A DNA stretch of 63,033 nucleotides from Nemertoderma westbladi. Lineage: Eukaryota; Xenacoelomorpha; Nemertodermatida; Nemertodermatidae. The stretch spans positions 1 through 63,033 of the forward strand of contig JAUCBJ010000595.1 in NCBI GenBank assembly GCA_032718475.1. Reading direction: 5' to 3'. Positions 53,211-63,033 of this stretch are shown in pieces (position 1 is the first letter of the stretch; each line of letters starts with the position of its first letter). The translations under genes and the position numbers were made by a program. Under the pieces are notes generated by a model, which saw nothing but the letters and a program-made list of their open reading frames with translations, was not told the origin of the DNA and searched no databases.

Positions 53211-53595
53211 TCTGAGGTATATCTTCCCCTCTGTAGGTTTTCAACCAGAATGTCGCCGGCTGTAACTGGGTTCCCGCCGGCGAGAGAAGATTCGACTCTA
53301 TATCGTCGTCTTCGTCGTCGCCGTCCTTATCCTGGGGGGCCTCGTCCCCGGGTCCAAGTACGATCGCCGTGAACTTAAGGTATCCCTTCACCCCTCCCAT
53401 CGGGTCGTCGGGGTCGGTAAGTAGAAGCCATCGGCGTAGAAACGCCCGTTTCGGTTCGTCGTAAATCATACCGACGTCCAACTTAAAGGAGCCGAGAAGC
53501 GAATCGGAACGGAGTTTACGGGAGTTAAACAGCTGGAAGTTGATGATGTCGTCGAAGAGTTCAGTGGGGAGTTTGTTAAAGTTGAAGAAAAATAT
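53211..53595 (-). CDS. Ferlin exon: end of C2B, FerI domain, start of C2C
   Basis: This is the largest exon, 128 codons plus one base. It starts IFFFNFNKLPTELFDDII, the C2B-FerI junction. FerI follows, with FNSRKLRSDSLLGSFKLDVG, IYDEP and LLTDPDDPMGGVKGYLK, then VLGPGDEAP. After an acidic insert (DGDDEDDDIESNLL) it begins C2C with FWLKTYRGEDIPQ. The acceptor is TTTAG ending at 53596. The donor A|GTTAGT at 53210 splits an ATG (Met) codon completed by exon 49211-49427. The end of this exon seeds the 18-bp array in the following intron. Confidence 0.97.
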
Positions 53596-53749
53596 CTAAA
53601 GATTAAAATAATTTCTGGTAAACAAAGCAGCGTGCGAATGAATATAGCAACTTTTTAATTGCGGAATTTAGAGCGAGACTTCCAATATTTACTTAGTCTA
53701 AACGTTCCACTCTATAGATCGTAACTTATCCATTATATAGTTGGCATAC

Positions 53750-53881
53750 CTCGTTCCATATAGGCTGGGACGTTGACTTTTTCACTTTCGTTTGTTTATT
53801 TTCTTTCCCTATGTTTACTTTCACTACGGGACTGAGCTCCCCACCCGGCAGTTGACGTGCCTCGAAAATTTTAACTCGAAC
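53750..53881 (-). CDS. Ferlin exon: C2B domain, N-terminal strands
   Basis: The acceptor is TTTCAG ending at 53882 and the donor GAG|GTATGC at 53749. There are 44 codons, phase 0 at both ends. It begins VRVKIFEARQLPGGEL and ends SQPIWNE, the standard ferlin C2B opening (VRVxVIEARQLPG) followed by the PxWNE strand that precedes FFFN. The peptide continues in frame into exon 53211-53595. Confidence 0.95.
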
Positions 53882-54061
53882 CTGAAATTAGATGAAATTA
53901 AATGAATTACCAAATCTGTAAATATAAATGATTTTAGAATTGTGGGGAATCACTCAGTTGGGAATCAGGTCAGTTGGGAATCACAATCACTCAGTTCCGC
54001 TTTATTTCTACCCCCTGGTAGTCCGTCGCTTTATCGGTTAGTGTCCGATTGCTTTCTACCC

Positions 54062-57000
54062 ACCTAAAAGTCCGTCGGTTTCTCCGGTAGTTTTCCTCGC
54101 GTTTCCGTGCGGACTTCCCACCACCCTGGGTGCCATCCATCCCTCTACCAACCTGGAAGTCCGTCGGTTTCTCCGGTAGTTTGGCTCGCTCGCGTTTCCG
54201 TGCAGCCTTCCCACCACCCTGGGTGCCATCCATCCCTCTACCAACCTGGAAGTCTGTCGGTTTCTCCGGTAGTTTTGCTCGCTCGCGTTTCCGTGCGGCC
54301 TTCCCACCACCCTGGGTGCCATCCATCCCTCTACCAACCTGGAAGTCCGTCGGTTTCTCCGGTAGTTTGGCTCGCTCGCGTTTCCGTGCGGCCTTCCCAC
54401 CACCCAGGGTTCCATCCATCCCTCTACCAACCTGGAAGTCCGTCGGTTTCTCCGGTAGTTTGGCTCGCTCGCGTTTCCGTGCAGCCTTCCCACCACCCTG
54501 GGTGCCATCCATCCCTCTACCAACCTGGAAGTCTGTCGGTTTCTCCGGTAGTTTTGCTCGCTCGCGTTTCCGTGCGGCCTTCCCACCACCCTGGGTGCCA
54601 TCCATCCCTCTACCAACCTGGAAGTCCGTCGGTTTCTCCGGTAGTTTGGCTCGCTCGCGTTTCCGTGCGGCCTTCCCACCACCCTGGGTGCCATCCATCC
54701 CTCTACCAACCTGGAAGTCCGTCGGTTTCTCCGGTAGTTTGGCTCGCTCGCGTTTCCGTGCGGCCTTCCCACCACCCTGGGTTCCATCCATCCCTCTACC
54801 AACCTGGAAATCCGTCGGTTTCTCCGGTAGTTTGGCTCGCTCGCGTTTCCGTGCTGCCTTCCCACCACCCTGGGTTCCATCCATCCCTCTACCAACCTGG
54901 AGGTCTGTCGGTTCTCCGGTAGTTTGGCTCGCTCGCGTTTCCGTGCAGCCTTCCCACCACCCTGGGTTCTATCCATCCCACTACCAACCTGGAAGTCCGT
55001 CGGTTCCTCCGGCAGTTTTGCTCGCTCGCGTTTCCATGCGGCCTTCCCACCACCCTGGGTGCCATCCATCCCTCTACCAACCTGGAAATCCGTCGGTTCC
55101 TCCGGTAGTTTTGCTCGCTCGCGTTTCCGTGCAGCCTTCCCACCACCCTGGGTTCTATCCATCCCACTACCAACCTGGAAGTCCGTCGGTTCCTCCGGCA
55201 GTTTTGCTCGCTCGCGTTTCCGTGCGGCCTTCCCACCACCCTGGGTGCCATCCATCCCTCTACCAACCTGGAAATCCGTCGGTTCCTCCGGTAGTTTTGC
55301 TCGCTCGCGTTTCCGTGCAGCCTTCCCACCACCCTGGGTGCCATCCATCCCTCTACCCACCTGGAAATCCGTCGGTTTCTCCGGTAGTTTTGCTCGCTCG
55401 CGTTTCCGTGCAGCCTTCCCACCACCCAGGGTTCCATCCATCCCACTACCAACCTGGAAGTCCGTCGGTTTCTCCGGTAGTTTTCCTCGCGTTTCCGTGC
55501 GGACTTCCCACCACCTTGGGTGCCATCCATCCCTCTACCCACCTGGAAATCCGTCGGTTTCTCCGGTAGTTTGGCTCGCTCGCGTTTCCGTGCAGCCTTC
55601 CCACCACCCTGGGTTCCATCCATCCCACTACCAACCTGGAAGTCCGTCGGTTTCTCCGGTAGTTTGGCTCGCTCGCGTTTCCGTGCAGCCTTCCCACCAC
55701 CTTGGGTTCCATCCATTCCTCTACCCACCTGGAAATCCGTCGGTTTCTCCGGTAGTTTGGCTCGCTCGCGTTTCCGTGCAGCCTTCCCACCACCTTGGGT
55801 GCCATCCATCCCTCTACCCACCTGGAAATCCGTCGGTTTCTCCGGTAGTTTGGCTCGCTCGCGTTTCCGTGCGGCCTTCCCACCACCCTGGGTGCCATCC
55901 ATCCCTCTACCAACCTGGAAGTCCGTCGGTTTCTCCGGTAGTTTGGCTCGCTCGCGTTTCCGTGCGGCCTTCCCACCACCCTGGGTTCCATCCATCCCTC
56001 TACCAACCTGGAAATCCGTCGGTTTCTCCGGTAGTTTGGCTCGCTCGCGTTTCCGTGCTGCCTTCCCACCACCCTGGGTTCCATCCATCCCTCTACCCAC
56101 CTGGAAATCCGTCGGTTTCTCCGGTAGTTTGGCTCGCTCGCGTTTCCGTGCAGCCTTCCCACCACCTTGGGTGCCATCCATCCCTCTACCCACCTGGAAA
56201 TCCGTCGGTTTCTCCGGTAGTTTGGCTCGCTCGCGTTTCCGTGCAGCCTTACCACCACCTTGGGTGCCATCCATCCCTCTACCCACCTGGAAATCCGTCG
56301 GTTTCTCCGGTAGTTTGGCTCGCTCGCGTTTCCGTGCAGCCTTCCCACCACCTTGGGTGCCATCCATCCCACTACCAACCTGGAAGTCCGTCGGTTTCTC
56401 CGGTAGTTTGGCTCGCTCGCGTTTCCGTGCAGCCTTCCCACCACCCAGGGTTCCATCCATCCCAGTACCAACCTGGAAGTCCGTCGGTTTCTCCGGTAGT
56501 TTGGCTCGCTCGCGTTTCCGTGCAGCCTTCCCACCACCCAGGGTTCCATCCATCCCACTACCAACCTGGAAGTCCGTCGGTTTCTCAGGTAGTTTGGCTC
56601 GCTCGCGTTTCCGTGCAGCCTTCCCACCACCCAGGGTTCCATCCATCCCAGTACCAACCTGGAAGTCCGTCGGTTTCTCCGGTAGTTTGGCTCGCTCGCG
56701 TTTCCGTGCAGCCTTCCCACCACCCAGGGTTCCATCCATCCCACTACCAACCTGGAAGTCCGTCGGTTTCTCCGGTAGTTTGGCTCGCTCGCGTTTCCGT
56801 GCAGCCTTCCCACCACCCAGGGTTCCATCCATCCCAGTACCAACCTGGAAGTCCGTCGGTTTCTCCGGTAGTTTGGCTCGCTCGCGTTTCCGTGCAGCCT
56901 TCCCACCACCCAGGGTTCCATCCATCCCAGTACCAACCTGGAAGTCCGTCGGTTTCTCCGGTAGTTTGGCTCGCTCGCGTTTCCGTGCAGCCTTCCCACC

Positions 57001-57402
57001 ACCCAGGGTTCCATCCATCCCAGTACCAACCTGGAAGTCCGTCGGTTTCTCCGGTAGTTTGGCTCGCTCGCGTTTCCGTGCAGCCTTCCCACCACCCAGG
57101 GTTCCATCCATCCCACTACCAACCTGGAAGTCCGTCGGTTTCTCCGGTAGTTTGGCTCGCTCGCGTTTCCGTGCAGCCTTCCCACCACCCAGGGTTCCAT
57201 CCATCCCAGTACCAACCTGGAAGTCCGTCGGTTTCTCCGGTAGTTTGGCTCGCTCGCGTTTCCGTGCAGCCTTCCCACCACCCAGGGTTCCATCCATCCC
57301 AGTACCAACCTGGAAGTCCGTCGGTTTCTCCGGTAGTTTGGCTCGCTCGCGTTTCCGTGCAGCCTTCCCACCACCCAGGGTTCCATCCATCCCACTACCA
57401 AC
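54062..57402 (-). repeat. 93-bp minisatellite made of exon end plus 5' splice site (about 36 units)
   Basis: Each 93-bp unit copies the 3' part of exon 57403-57554 (from GGGKAARKR to PTDFQ), its donor, and a few intronic bases reading GMDG when translated. The unit is 31 codons and has no stop in the exon's frame, so that frame stays open from the exon to about 54.9 kb. Most donors read CAG|GTTGGT; several units (for example near 55355, 55545, 55735, 56105 and 56195) read CAG|GTGGGT, closer to consensus. Units near 55491 and 54091 lack 4 bp and shift frame. The last unit has TTTTAG|GTGGGT, which would end the exon in a stop codon. Long open frames on both strands here are by-products of a stop-free unit whose length is a multiple of 3. 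Confidence 0.95.
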
Positions 57403-57554
57403 CTGGAAGTCCGTCGGTTTCTCCGGTAGTTTGGCTCGCTCGCGTTTCCGTGCGGCCTTCCCACCACCCTGGGTTCCTTCCATCCCACCGATTCCTTCAT
57501 CTCTGTCCTTCTCTGGTCCACCTTCTTCACCCAACTCTGGTGCATCGGCCTCAT
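57403..57554 (-). CDS. Ferlin exon: acidic/basic linker into C2B
   Basis: The acceptor is TTTAG at 57559-57555. The exon carries two bases of a split codon plus 50 codons: EADAPELGEEGG, an acidic stretch, then GGGKAARKRERAK and LPEKPTDFQ. The motif KPxDFQ directly before the first C2B strand is characteristic of type I ferlins. The donor is CAG|GTTGGT at 57402, and phase 0 joins to VRVKIFEARQLPG of the next exon. The last two thirds of this exon plus the start of its intron form the unit of the adjoining 93-bp array, so the true exon end could instead be any of about 36 repeated donors. I chose the first because it gives the minimal protein and an exact join. Confidence 0.85.
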
Positions 57555-58935
57555 CTAAACAATAAACGAATACGATACGATCCGCACATCCTAATTTTAC
57601 TCAATCTCTTAAATAATTCAAAATTGAAAAAAAAAGCAAAAAAATATATCGGTGTATATATCGACAATGGGTTGGAAAAAATTAACATTACAGTGTATAT
57701 AAATAAAATGTCTCATGCTATTATTTCCCAATCACGACAGATTGACCATTAAAGCAAAATTTATCTTCTAAAAACAACATTACCTTATCATAACTACTTT
57801 GGCGAGTTACTACTACTGTAGTAAGTTTTCACAAAATGCATCCCTCTCCAAGGGAAAATCAAAGCAAATAAAATTTTATTACTACTTACTACTGTATTGA
57901 AAGACCCTGATAACCTCGAAAAATGCAGGCTCAAGGATTGTCTCACACCAAAAATATCTACTGGTACTCAATTAATTGCGCACACTGTCTAAATCACAAA
58001 CTTTATAATATGCTCTCAGGGTAAATAAAATACGCAACGCAATTTTTCAACCAATAGCTTCCGTAACCGCAGTTAATTAATCACATTATTATTTAGTTCA
58101 TGGGCCAGCCGGCATCATATGGGATACTTTTTGGTAACCTAACCACCTGGTACTGATGACACGCCGTAAACACACATGGCACGTATTTGTTTTGTGTTAA
58201 AGTAAAATTTTAGCTGTGCACGTTAGACTTGTCTACGTGAGAGAGTCGGATGTTTAAGCAACAGTAATAGGTACTGTAGATCAAAGTGTTCCTGAACATT
58301 GGCGACAATCATCTGTTGCGATGGAAACAGCGCTCCCTACCTGTGCGTGCAGCCTCCGAAATTGACTTGGGTGTTTCATACAATAAAACAATTACAATTA
58401 CACCATGTCCCGAAAAATAGTGTCTTCAAATATATTCTATGAATTTTTTACATAATCGTCTCCAGCAAAATTAGGTTAGGTGTGGCTTAAATGAAAATTG
58501 TCATAAAATTTGACCATAAAATGAGGATTCCGATGATGTAAGCTTAATTGTAATGGAAACTTTATGTACAAATTGTTTATTTTCAACAGTAAATTTATTA
58601 CTAAAATATCTGTAAATCAACCGGATGAATCCCCATCCGTTCCTGGGGGACAATCTATTAAGTTGCAAATTACACAAAACCCTCAATGATGCAATCAGAG
58701 TACCACTCGGATTGTGGATCACTCAAAATAGAATTTCCTACCAAAATCACCCAAAACACTCCCATGCAAGGTTCGTTAAAAAACGGCATATATCTGTCTT
58801 ACTATTCATGATATACGATGTTATTATTGTTGGTTATTGACAACCCTACTTCACTGACTATGCAGGACATATGATGTTATTATTGTTGGTTGTTATTGAC
58901 AACCCTACTTCACTTGGTCAACATAAAAAACTTAC
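57555..58935. other. Intron-like AT-rich sequence with a short duplication
   Basis: No exon found between the linker exon (57403-57554) and candidate exon B'. Within it, GATGTTATTATTGTTGGTTA and GACAACCCTACTTCACT occur twice (about 58815-58853 and 58873-58914), a recent duplication of about 60 bp. Confidence 0.6.
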
Positions 58936-58985
58936 CTTTCTCGTTTGATTCTGCTGGTTTCTCTTCTGTTTTTTTGGAAAACATA
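58936..58985 (-). CDS. Candidate small ferlin linker or alternative first exon (B')
   Basis: The segment reads MFSKKTEEKPAESNEK plus one base G, followed by a consensus GTAAGT donor at 58935-58930. Joining this G to the AT that opens exon 57403-57554 makes GAT (Asp) and keeps the frame into EADAPELGEEGG. The upstream edge is uncertain. An acceptor could lie after CTAG (exon from 58990) or after AACAG (exon from 58985), or the ATG at 58984-58982 could be a start codon. Lys/Glu richness suits the disordered ferlin linker. It looks like a paralogue of the segment at 60102-60178. Confidence 0.5.
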
Positions 58986-59691
58986 CTGTTCTAGAATATT
59001 CCTCCCCTCCAAAACTACCCACTCACAGCACCCAAACAGTTACAAAAGTTATCCTCATTACATTAAGAGCCACTCAGAATATCGCACGGCCAAACCGGCC
59101 ATTCAAATTACTGAATAATAATTTTTATAATATTTTTAATGGTAAAATAAAAGAAACAATACAGTATTGTAAATGACAACTTGTTGTAACAAGTAACTGT
59201 TTATAATAATAATAATGACATGTTTTTTATATGGTACTATCTCAATTAATTGATACTTTAAGTATAAACTTATACTGCAGAATTAAAAAATAAAAATAAA
59301 AATAGTGGGTTTTGTTGCGGTGAATAATGAGAACTGCAGTTACATTCAGGTTCGAACAACAGCAACAAATGAAATACACGACGACAAACGCAAGGAAAAA
59401 TAAAAAAACAAAGACCACTTAAATATACTTAAAAACAAAAACAAATACAAATACAAAAACAAACAAATAATAGTTACATTTTAGTAGATATTATCGATAC
59501 ATTTGTGGTTGATAACAAATTTTTTAAAAAGATAACAATAGTTCAAAATATTGAAACAGAAACTTTAGTATTGTGATGTCATGTCAGTCAAACAGAGAGT
59601 AGTCACCATGACGTCATGTCTTGCTTGTATTGGCCCTGATTCAAGCCGAATCTTAACTGAATAAAGTAAGACCCCCTTAGTCCATGATAAG

Positions 59692-59892
59692 GACCAACTC
59701 CCAACACTCCTGCTGGTTTCAGGTTTACTACCCTTGACTGGGCAGAAGCCCAGAAGATCTACCACCAATGTCCAGAGAAGCACAACATCCTACTGCTAGT
59801 ATGCAAGCTGTTCCCCAGGTGTATGGATGCAGTACAGACCTGTCTGATGAACCTATTCGCCAAATGGAAGGGCATGTTTCCAAGCCCAGGAT
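59692..59892 (+). pseudogene. Unassigned coding-like fragment
   Basis: Plus-strand reading after a stop gives GPTPNTPAGFRFTTLDWAEA, then HQCPEKHNILLLVCKLFPRC and NLFAKWKGMFPSPG before a stop. A TTTCAG that could serve as an acceptor lies inside it (near 59722). The peptide has a natural composition with Cys, Trp and amphipathic stretches, unlike the AT-rich surroundings. A second overlapping frame is also open for about 60 codons to about 59928. I do not recognise the family; a transposon remnant or a single exon of a plus-strand gene are both possible. Confidence 0.3.
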
Positions 59893-60101
59893 AATCGTTC
59901 CTATTGAGGGAATTGCGGCAAGAGCATAACAAAAACACAGCATAACATTGATTATCGTAGGTTTAGGGAGGTACTAAAGTACAGGTAAGTAGGTCACTAA
60001 AATACACCATTAAACGTACAATACATACAGACAGACCTCTATCTATGTAACCCAATATTTATTATCCTTGCTATTCAACTTTATTTCCCTCTATACTTTA
60101 C

Positions 60102-60178
60102 CTTTTTCTGACTCCTTATCTCCTTCTTCTGGCTTTCTGGGTGAATCTTTTTTACCCCCAATTCCGAACACCATCGTT
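60102..60178 (-). CDS. Candidate small ferlin linker or alternative first exon (A')
   Basis: The segment reads MVFGIGGKKDS followed by a Lys/Glu-rich stretch ending in KESEK plus one base, then a GTAAAG donor at 60101-60100. The one-base 3' phase fits exon 57403-57554, which begins with two codon bases. The ATG at 60174-60172 has a good context (A at -3, G at +4), so this could be a first exon with its own start. Alternatively it is an internal exon with acceptor TTCTAG at 60184-60179. It resembles the candidate at 58936-58985 in layout and composition. No homology proves it is ferlin, and the charged linker between C2A and C2B is poorly conserved. Confidence 0.4.
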
Positions 60179-60199
60179 CTAGAATACCGCGTTCTAGAA

Positions 60200-62379
60200 C
60201 ACGGCCTTCTTGTGTGCCGTTACCCGTAAGGGTTGTTAGCAAGAACTCCAGTGCAAACGGATACACGAATTTCCCCCCTAGCACAATTATTAGACCTTCA
60301 AATCTATAATTCACCTCATAAAAATGTTATTTAAATATCCGTAAAAAATCACAAAAATATTAATATATGCAAAACAATTTATTTTATTCGAAACTCGAAA
60401 CATTTATTTACTCCCTTGGGTTTATATTATATCAATACAGGTTTCTACTATTATAAACCACTTTATGTTACTACCATTTTTTATTTGTAATACCGGTACA
60501 TATAGAAAAGTAAAATACTTATAGCCGCTGAGGCGATACAGTATACTTAAACAAAATATTTAGGTTTTTCGATTCCACTTGTTCACTGTATTGTTCAGAA
60601 TAGGCCCAACGCGTCTGCACACAGACATGGGAGTATTATTTTTTATTGTAAAATATTCGCCTTTAATGTTTCAATTTTCCGATAATTTTGAGGAGAGCCC
60701 GCAATGACTCTATAAAACTAATTTATTAGATAAACAAATTGGAATTTTTCCCTAGGACTCCGGGGTGTTTAATTAGCAGATCGAACTTTAGCGAGCGGGT
60801 TAATTAATCATTAAAGGGTCGTAACTGAAAAAAGCTAATAGTTGTTCATGTAATACGTAATCTTATTCCACAAAACTGCCATTTTCACCCTCTCTTATAG
60901 CATTTTCAACACACCTGGCTCATGGGTAAACCATTATATCGAGAAAAGATCCAGGCGTGACGATGGATTCATTCACATGGACAGAATGTTGTATATGTAT
61001 GTACGGTTACTGACTGTGGATAGCAGTTAGAGCAGTATTAGCACACGGTACAGCAATGTATTTGAAGGTTGAAGGTAAAATCCAACAGTTTCAGGGAAAA
61101 TAAGTCACCTTTATTTCACATCAATTTCACATTAAAAATCGTTTAAAGAGGTAATTTTGTGGAATAAATGATTTAAATTCCTCTCATAACGGCAGGGAGT
61201 AAATGATTTATATTATTTAAAAAAAACGAAATAATCCGAACCAGTACGCGTCAAATTATTTGCTAAAATGATATTATTTATTACAGACCTTTTTCCATGA
61301 GATGTGAAACCAACTGAGTCCCTTATAAAGCCAAACAAGTGTTAATGAATAACATCAATATATATTATAATATAAGTGATTGACTTTGGACTTTAAAACT
61401 TGACACTAACAGCTGCTTTAATAACTAATTACAAGTTCTCAGTAAATAGAATCAACTTCATATTAAAGTTGACATATTGTAGGCCTACTTTATTGTGTTC
61501 ACTAGACTAAATATTGCTTAATATGATTTAATTAAGAAAAACAAATTATTTGAAATAACTTAGATAATATTCTTTCGTGTACTACAACAACGGTATCCAG
61601 TTAACTCTATTGAGGAGACGACACATAAGTACATAGCGAGGTACGGCTGGTAAATCGATAAATATGTGCGAATATAATCTCATGATGGGAGCTGTGTGTT
61701 CCCGTGGTGTATGTCTAACAGTGAACTCATAATGTGCGAGCCACGATACACACAATATATCAATACAAAATTAAGTGGAGGCCTCCTGGATCACAAATGT
61801 TTAACTTTTAATAAGTTTAAATATTTAAGATATTTGCGATATCACGGCCTGTAAAATATTATTACTTTTGTTATTTTAAAACTATTCAGAACAAATAAAT
61901 TTAATTTGGATTTTTAAAGGACTCAATTAGATCCCCCAAAAATAGGTACTGATACGATCTATTTATTCACACTCACTAATAAAATATCACAAAAAAAAAC
62001 AATGTCAGCTCAAACATTTCCAGAGCATATATCCATTACCCATACACATTTAGGCTAAATAGTATCTATAGTTGGTAGACAACAATGAATTCCTTCCATA
62101 TTTGGAAATATTCCAGGTTTGTTTATTACTATTAATGCACTAGGCAATATGAGTAGGGGACCATTCCTACTCCCACTAGATGTATGGCACTTATATTAAC
62201 TCAACACCGTTGCTATAAAGTATAAATAATCCCACCAAATTAGATGTAACCAGAACTTACCGCTTATTAGCCACTAACACATTATATATATATATGGATG
62301 AAGAATTATACATTATTATTTTTACAACAATATTAAAAAGTAGTAGTAAATGATACCTGTAGATACGGTAATCTTTTAG
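60200..62379. other. AT-rich sequence, no recognised feature
   Basis: I searched the minus strand for the expected C2A exons (DPYC, VW/PEWNE-type motifs) and saw none. Short AT microsatellites occur (for example ATATATATATAT near 62284). Confidence 0.5.
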
Positions 62380-62722
62380 TCAACTTTTTAACGAAATCAA
62401 TGTATGTTGACAAAAAAATAATTCAAAGTTCGACGAGTTAATTATGGATCTAATTTTCTCAAGTTTACTGTAGCTCGGGTTGCGATCGTCCATCTCACTA
62501 CCTTCAATATGTAATTTAAATTCAAGTCTCTTTGTATACAAGAAACACGATACCGATAAGTATTTATGCAAACTTTGGAGAAACATGTTAGTGGCTAAAT
62601 CCGTTAATCCCGAAAATATCGGATCTCCCTCCACCTCTTGAACCAATGAATCTGAGATGTTTTAGAGTTCAGGAATCGTTTGTATTGGGCTTGATCCTCG
62701 GGCAGGCCAATACCGCGTACAT
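62380..62722 (-). pseudogene. Unassigned coding-like segment, two overlapping frames
   Basis: One frame reads MPHVRGIGLPEDQAQYKRFL, then HWFKRWREI before a stop. In a second frame, open from about 62660, LVQEVEGDPIFSGLTDLATN, LHKYLSVSCFLYTKRLEFKL and IINSSNFELFFCQ follow until a stop at 62380. Adjacent open frames of natural composition suggest a broken gene or transposon protein with a frameshift, or an exon after the ACATCTCAG at about 62664. It does not match a ferlin C2A. Family unknown. Confidence 0.3.
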
Positions 62723-63033
62723 GAGGCATCTCTACGGCGACCTAGAGTCAAACCTCTACATATGCGGAGCAATAGAAACTGGCCATCACTTCCTATTCGG
62801 TGGGTTTGTCTTTTTGCCGTATGTGTACGTATTTGAAAGAGTTCCCGTAGCCTACCGTAGGCTACCGTATGTGGGACCTATTTGCCCGTATTCAGGAAGC
62901 AGAATCAGTGCACTGCTTACCGCTAACGGTACTGTACCTGGCAACCTGGCAACCTGGCCTGTTTTAAGTGTTTTTATACTACGTGTTCTATGCTCCCGGT
63001 TTGGAAATTCTCTGAGAGTTTTATTTTTTTTTC

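Larger units (their letters stand above)
9305..57554 (-). other. Ferlin gene (dysferlin/myoferlin-like), internal part, 14 coding exons
   Basis: Ferlins are large tail-anchored proteins with several C2 domains that act in calcium-dependent membrane fusion and repair. The exons here, read on the minus strand, give in order a basic linker, C2B, FerI, C2C (with two alternative 3' exons), a pre-FerA segment, FerA and FerB. All acceptors are AG and all donors GT, and codon phases match at every junction, which argues strongly for a real, intact gene. The dysferlin/myoferlin affinity rests on segments such as [31 protein letters not shown] and KFSDSSGQ, compared with remembered family sequences. 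C2A lies upstream (beyond 63 kb, or unrecognised); DysF, C2D-F and the membrane anchor lie downstream of position 1. Introns range from under 200 bases to about 31.5 kb and are heavily loaded with minisatellites. Neither start nor stop codon is in the window. Confidence 0.95.

Noticed and set aside
482-57402. CRISPR arrays
   Set aside because: Repeats are contiguous without unique spacers, and the genome is eukaryotic.
54107-57752. Very long plus-strand and off-frame minus-strand open frames (up to 942 codons) over the 93-bp array
   Set aside because: A stop-free unit whose length is a multiple of 3 opens several frames at once. Only the frame of exon 57403-57554 connects to ferlin coding sequence.
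60081-60314. 77-codon minus frame overlapping candidate exon A'
   Set aside because: It is a different frame from the one with a phase-compatible donor, and shows no recognisable domain.

Overview
This is eukaryotic, almost certainly animal, genomic DNA. It is AT-rich and intron-rich, and roughly 70% of the window is tandem repeat. The only gene I can reconstruct is a ferlin on the minus strand. I assembled it by reading exons one at a time. Every exon has an AG acceptor and a GT donor, the codon phase carries across every junction, and the peptide order matches ferlins: linker, C2B, FerI, C2C, a pre-FerA/FerA region, then FerB. Several segments read most like dysferlin/myoferlin (type I), for example SIGNNGNKLD, YHYLPW and VFAECYEN. 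C2C also resembles otoferlin, so I call it an invertebrate dysferlin/myoferlin-like ferlin. The N-terminal C2A and the C-terminal DysF, C2D-C2F and transmembrane parts were not found and probably lie outside the window. The species cannot be fixed. Words such as TAGGCCTA and ACCGGTAC, a LINE tail and a tRNA-derived SINE fit a marine invertebrate.

Layout, left to right. Positions 1-9304 have no recognised exon and are the start of a very large intron or flank. They hold four arrays (50-bp unit at 482-1240, about 71-bp at 4612-5460, 21-bp at 5562-7582, 40-bp at 7793-8872), an LTR-like promoter/poly(A) segment (about 2.95-3.3 kb) and a TATA-bearing stretch (4.34-4.56 kb). Positions 9305-11076 hold four exons (FerB and FerA). 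Positions 11077-42559 are one intron filled by a roughly 31-kb minisatellite of about 67-bp units, with higher-order structure including a 6,261-bp tandem duplication. Positions 42560-49427 hold seven coding exons (pre-FerA back to C2C) mixed with a SINE, short arrays, a hairpin, a poly-G run and a LINE fragment. Positions 49428-53210 are an intron almost entirely made of an 18-bp array. Positions 53211-57554 hold three exons, two of which are separated by a 93-bp array. Positions 57.6-63.0 kb hold two candidate small exons, two unassigned coding-like fragments and AT-rich sequence.

Two things stand out. (1) Exons 48674-48851 and 47408-47585 are diverged duplicates of equal length (178 bp) and phase, encoding alternative versions of the same C-terminal part of C2C. 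Because 178 is not a multiple of 3, including both or neither shifts the frame, which is the signature of mutually exclusive exons. (2) Three of the minisatellites start exactly at a 5' splice site and repeat it: CAG|GTGAGT 17 times (34-bp unit), AGA|GTTAGT about 200 times (18-bp unit) and CAG|GT(T/G)GGT about 36 times (93-bp unit). The 93-bp array stays open in the exon's own reading frame, so use of distal donors could insert 31-residue repeats upstream of C2B. I know of no description of such donor-seeded arrays within one gene.
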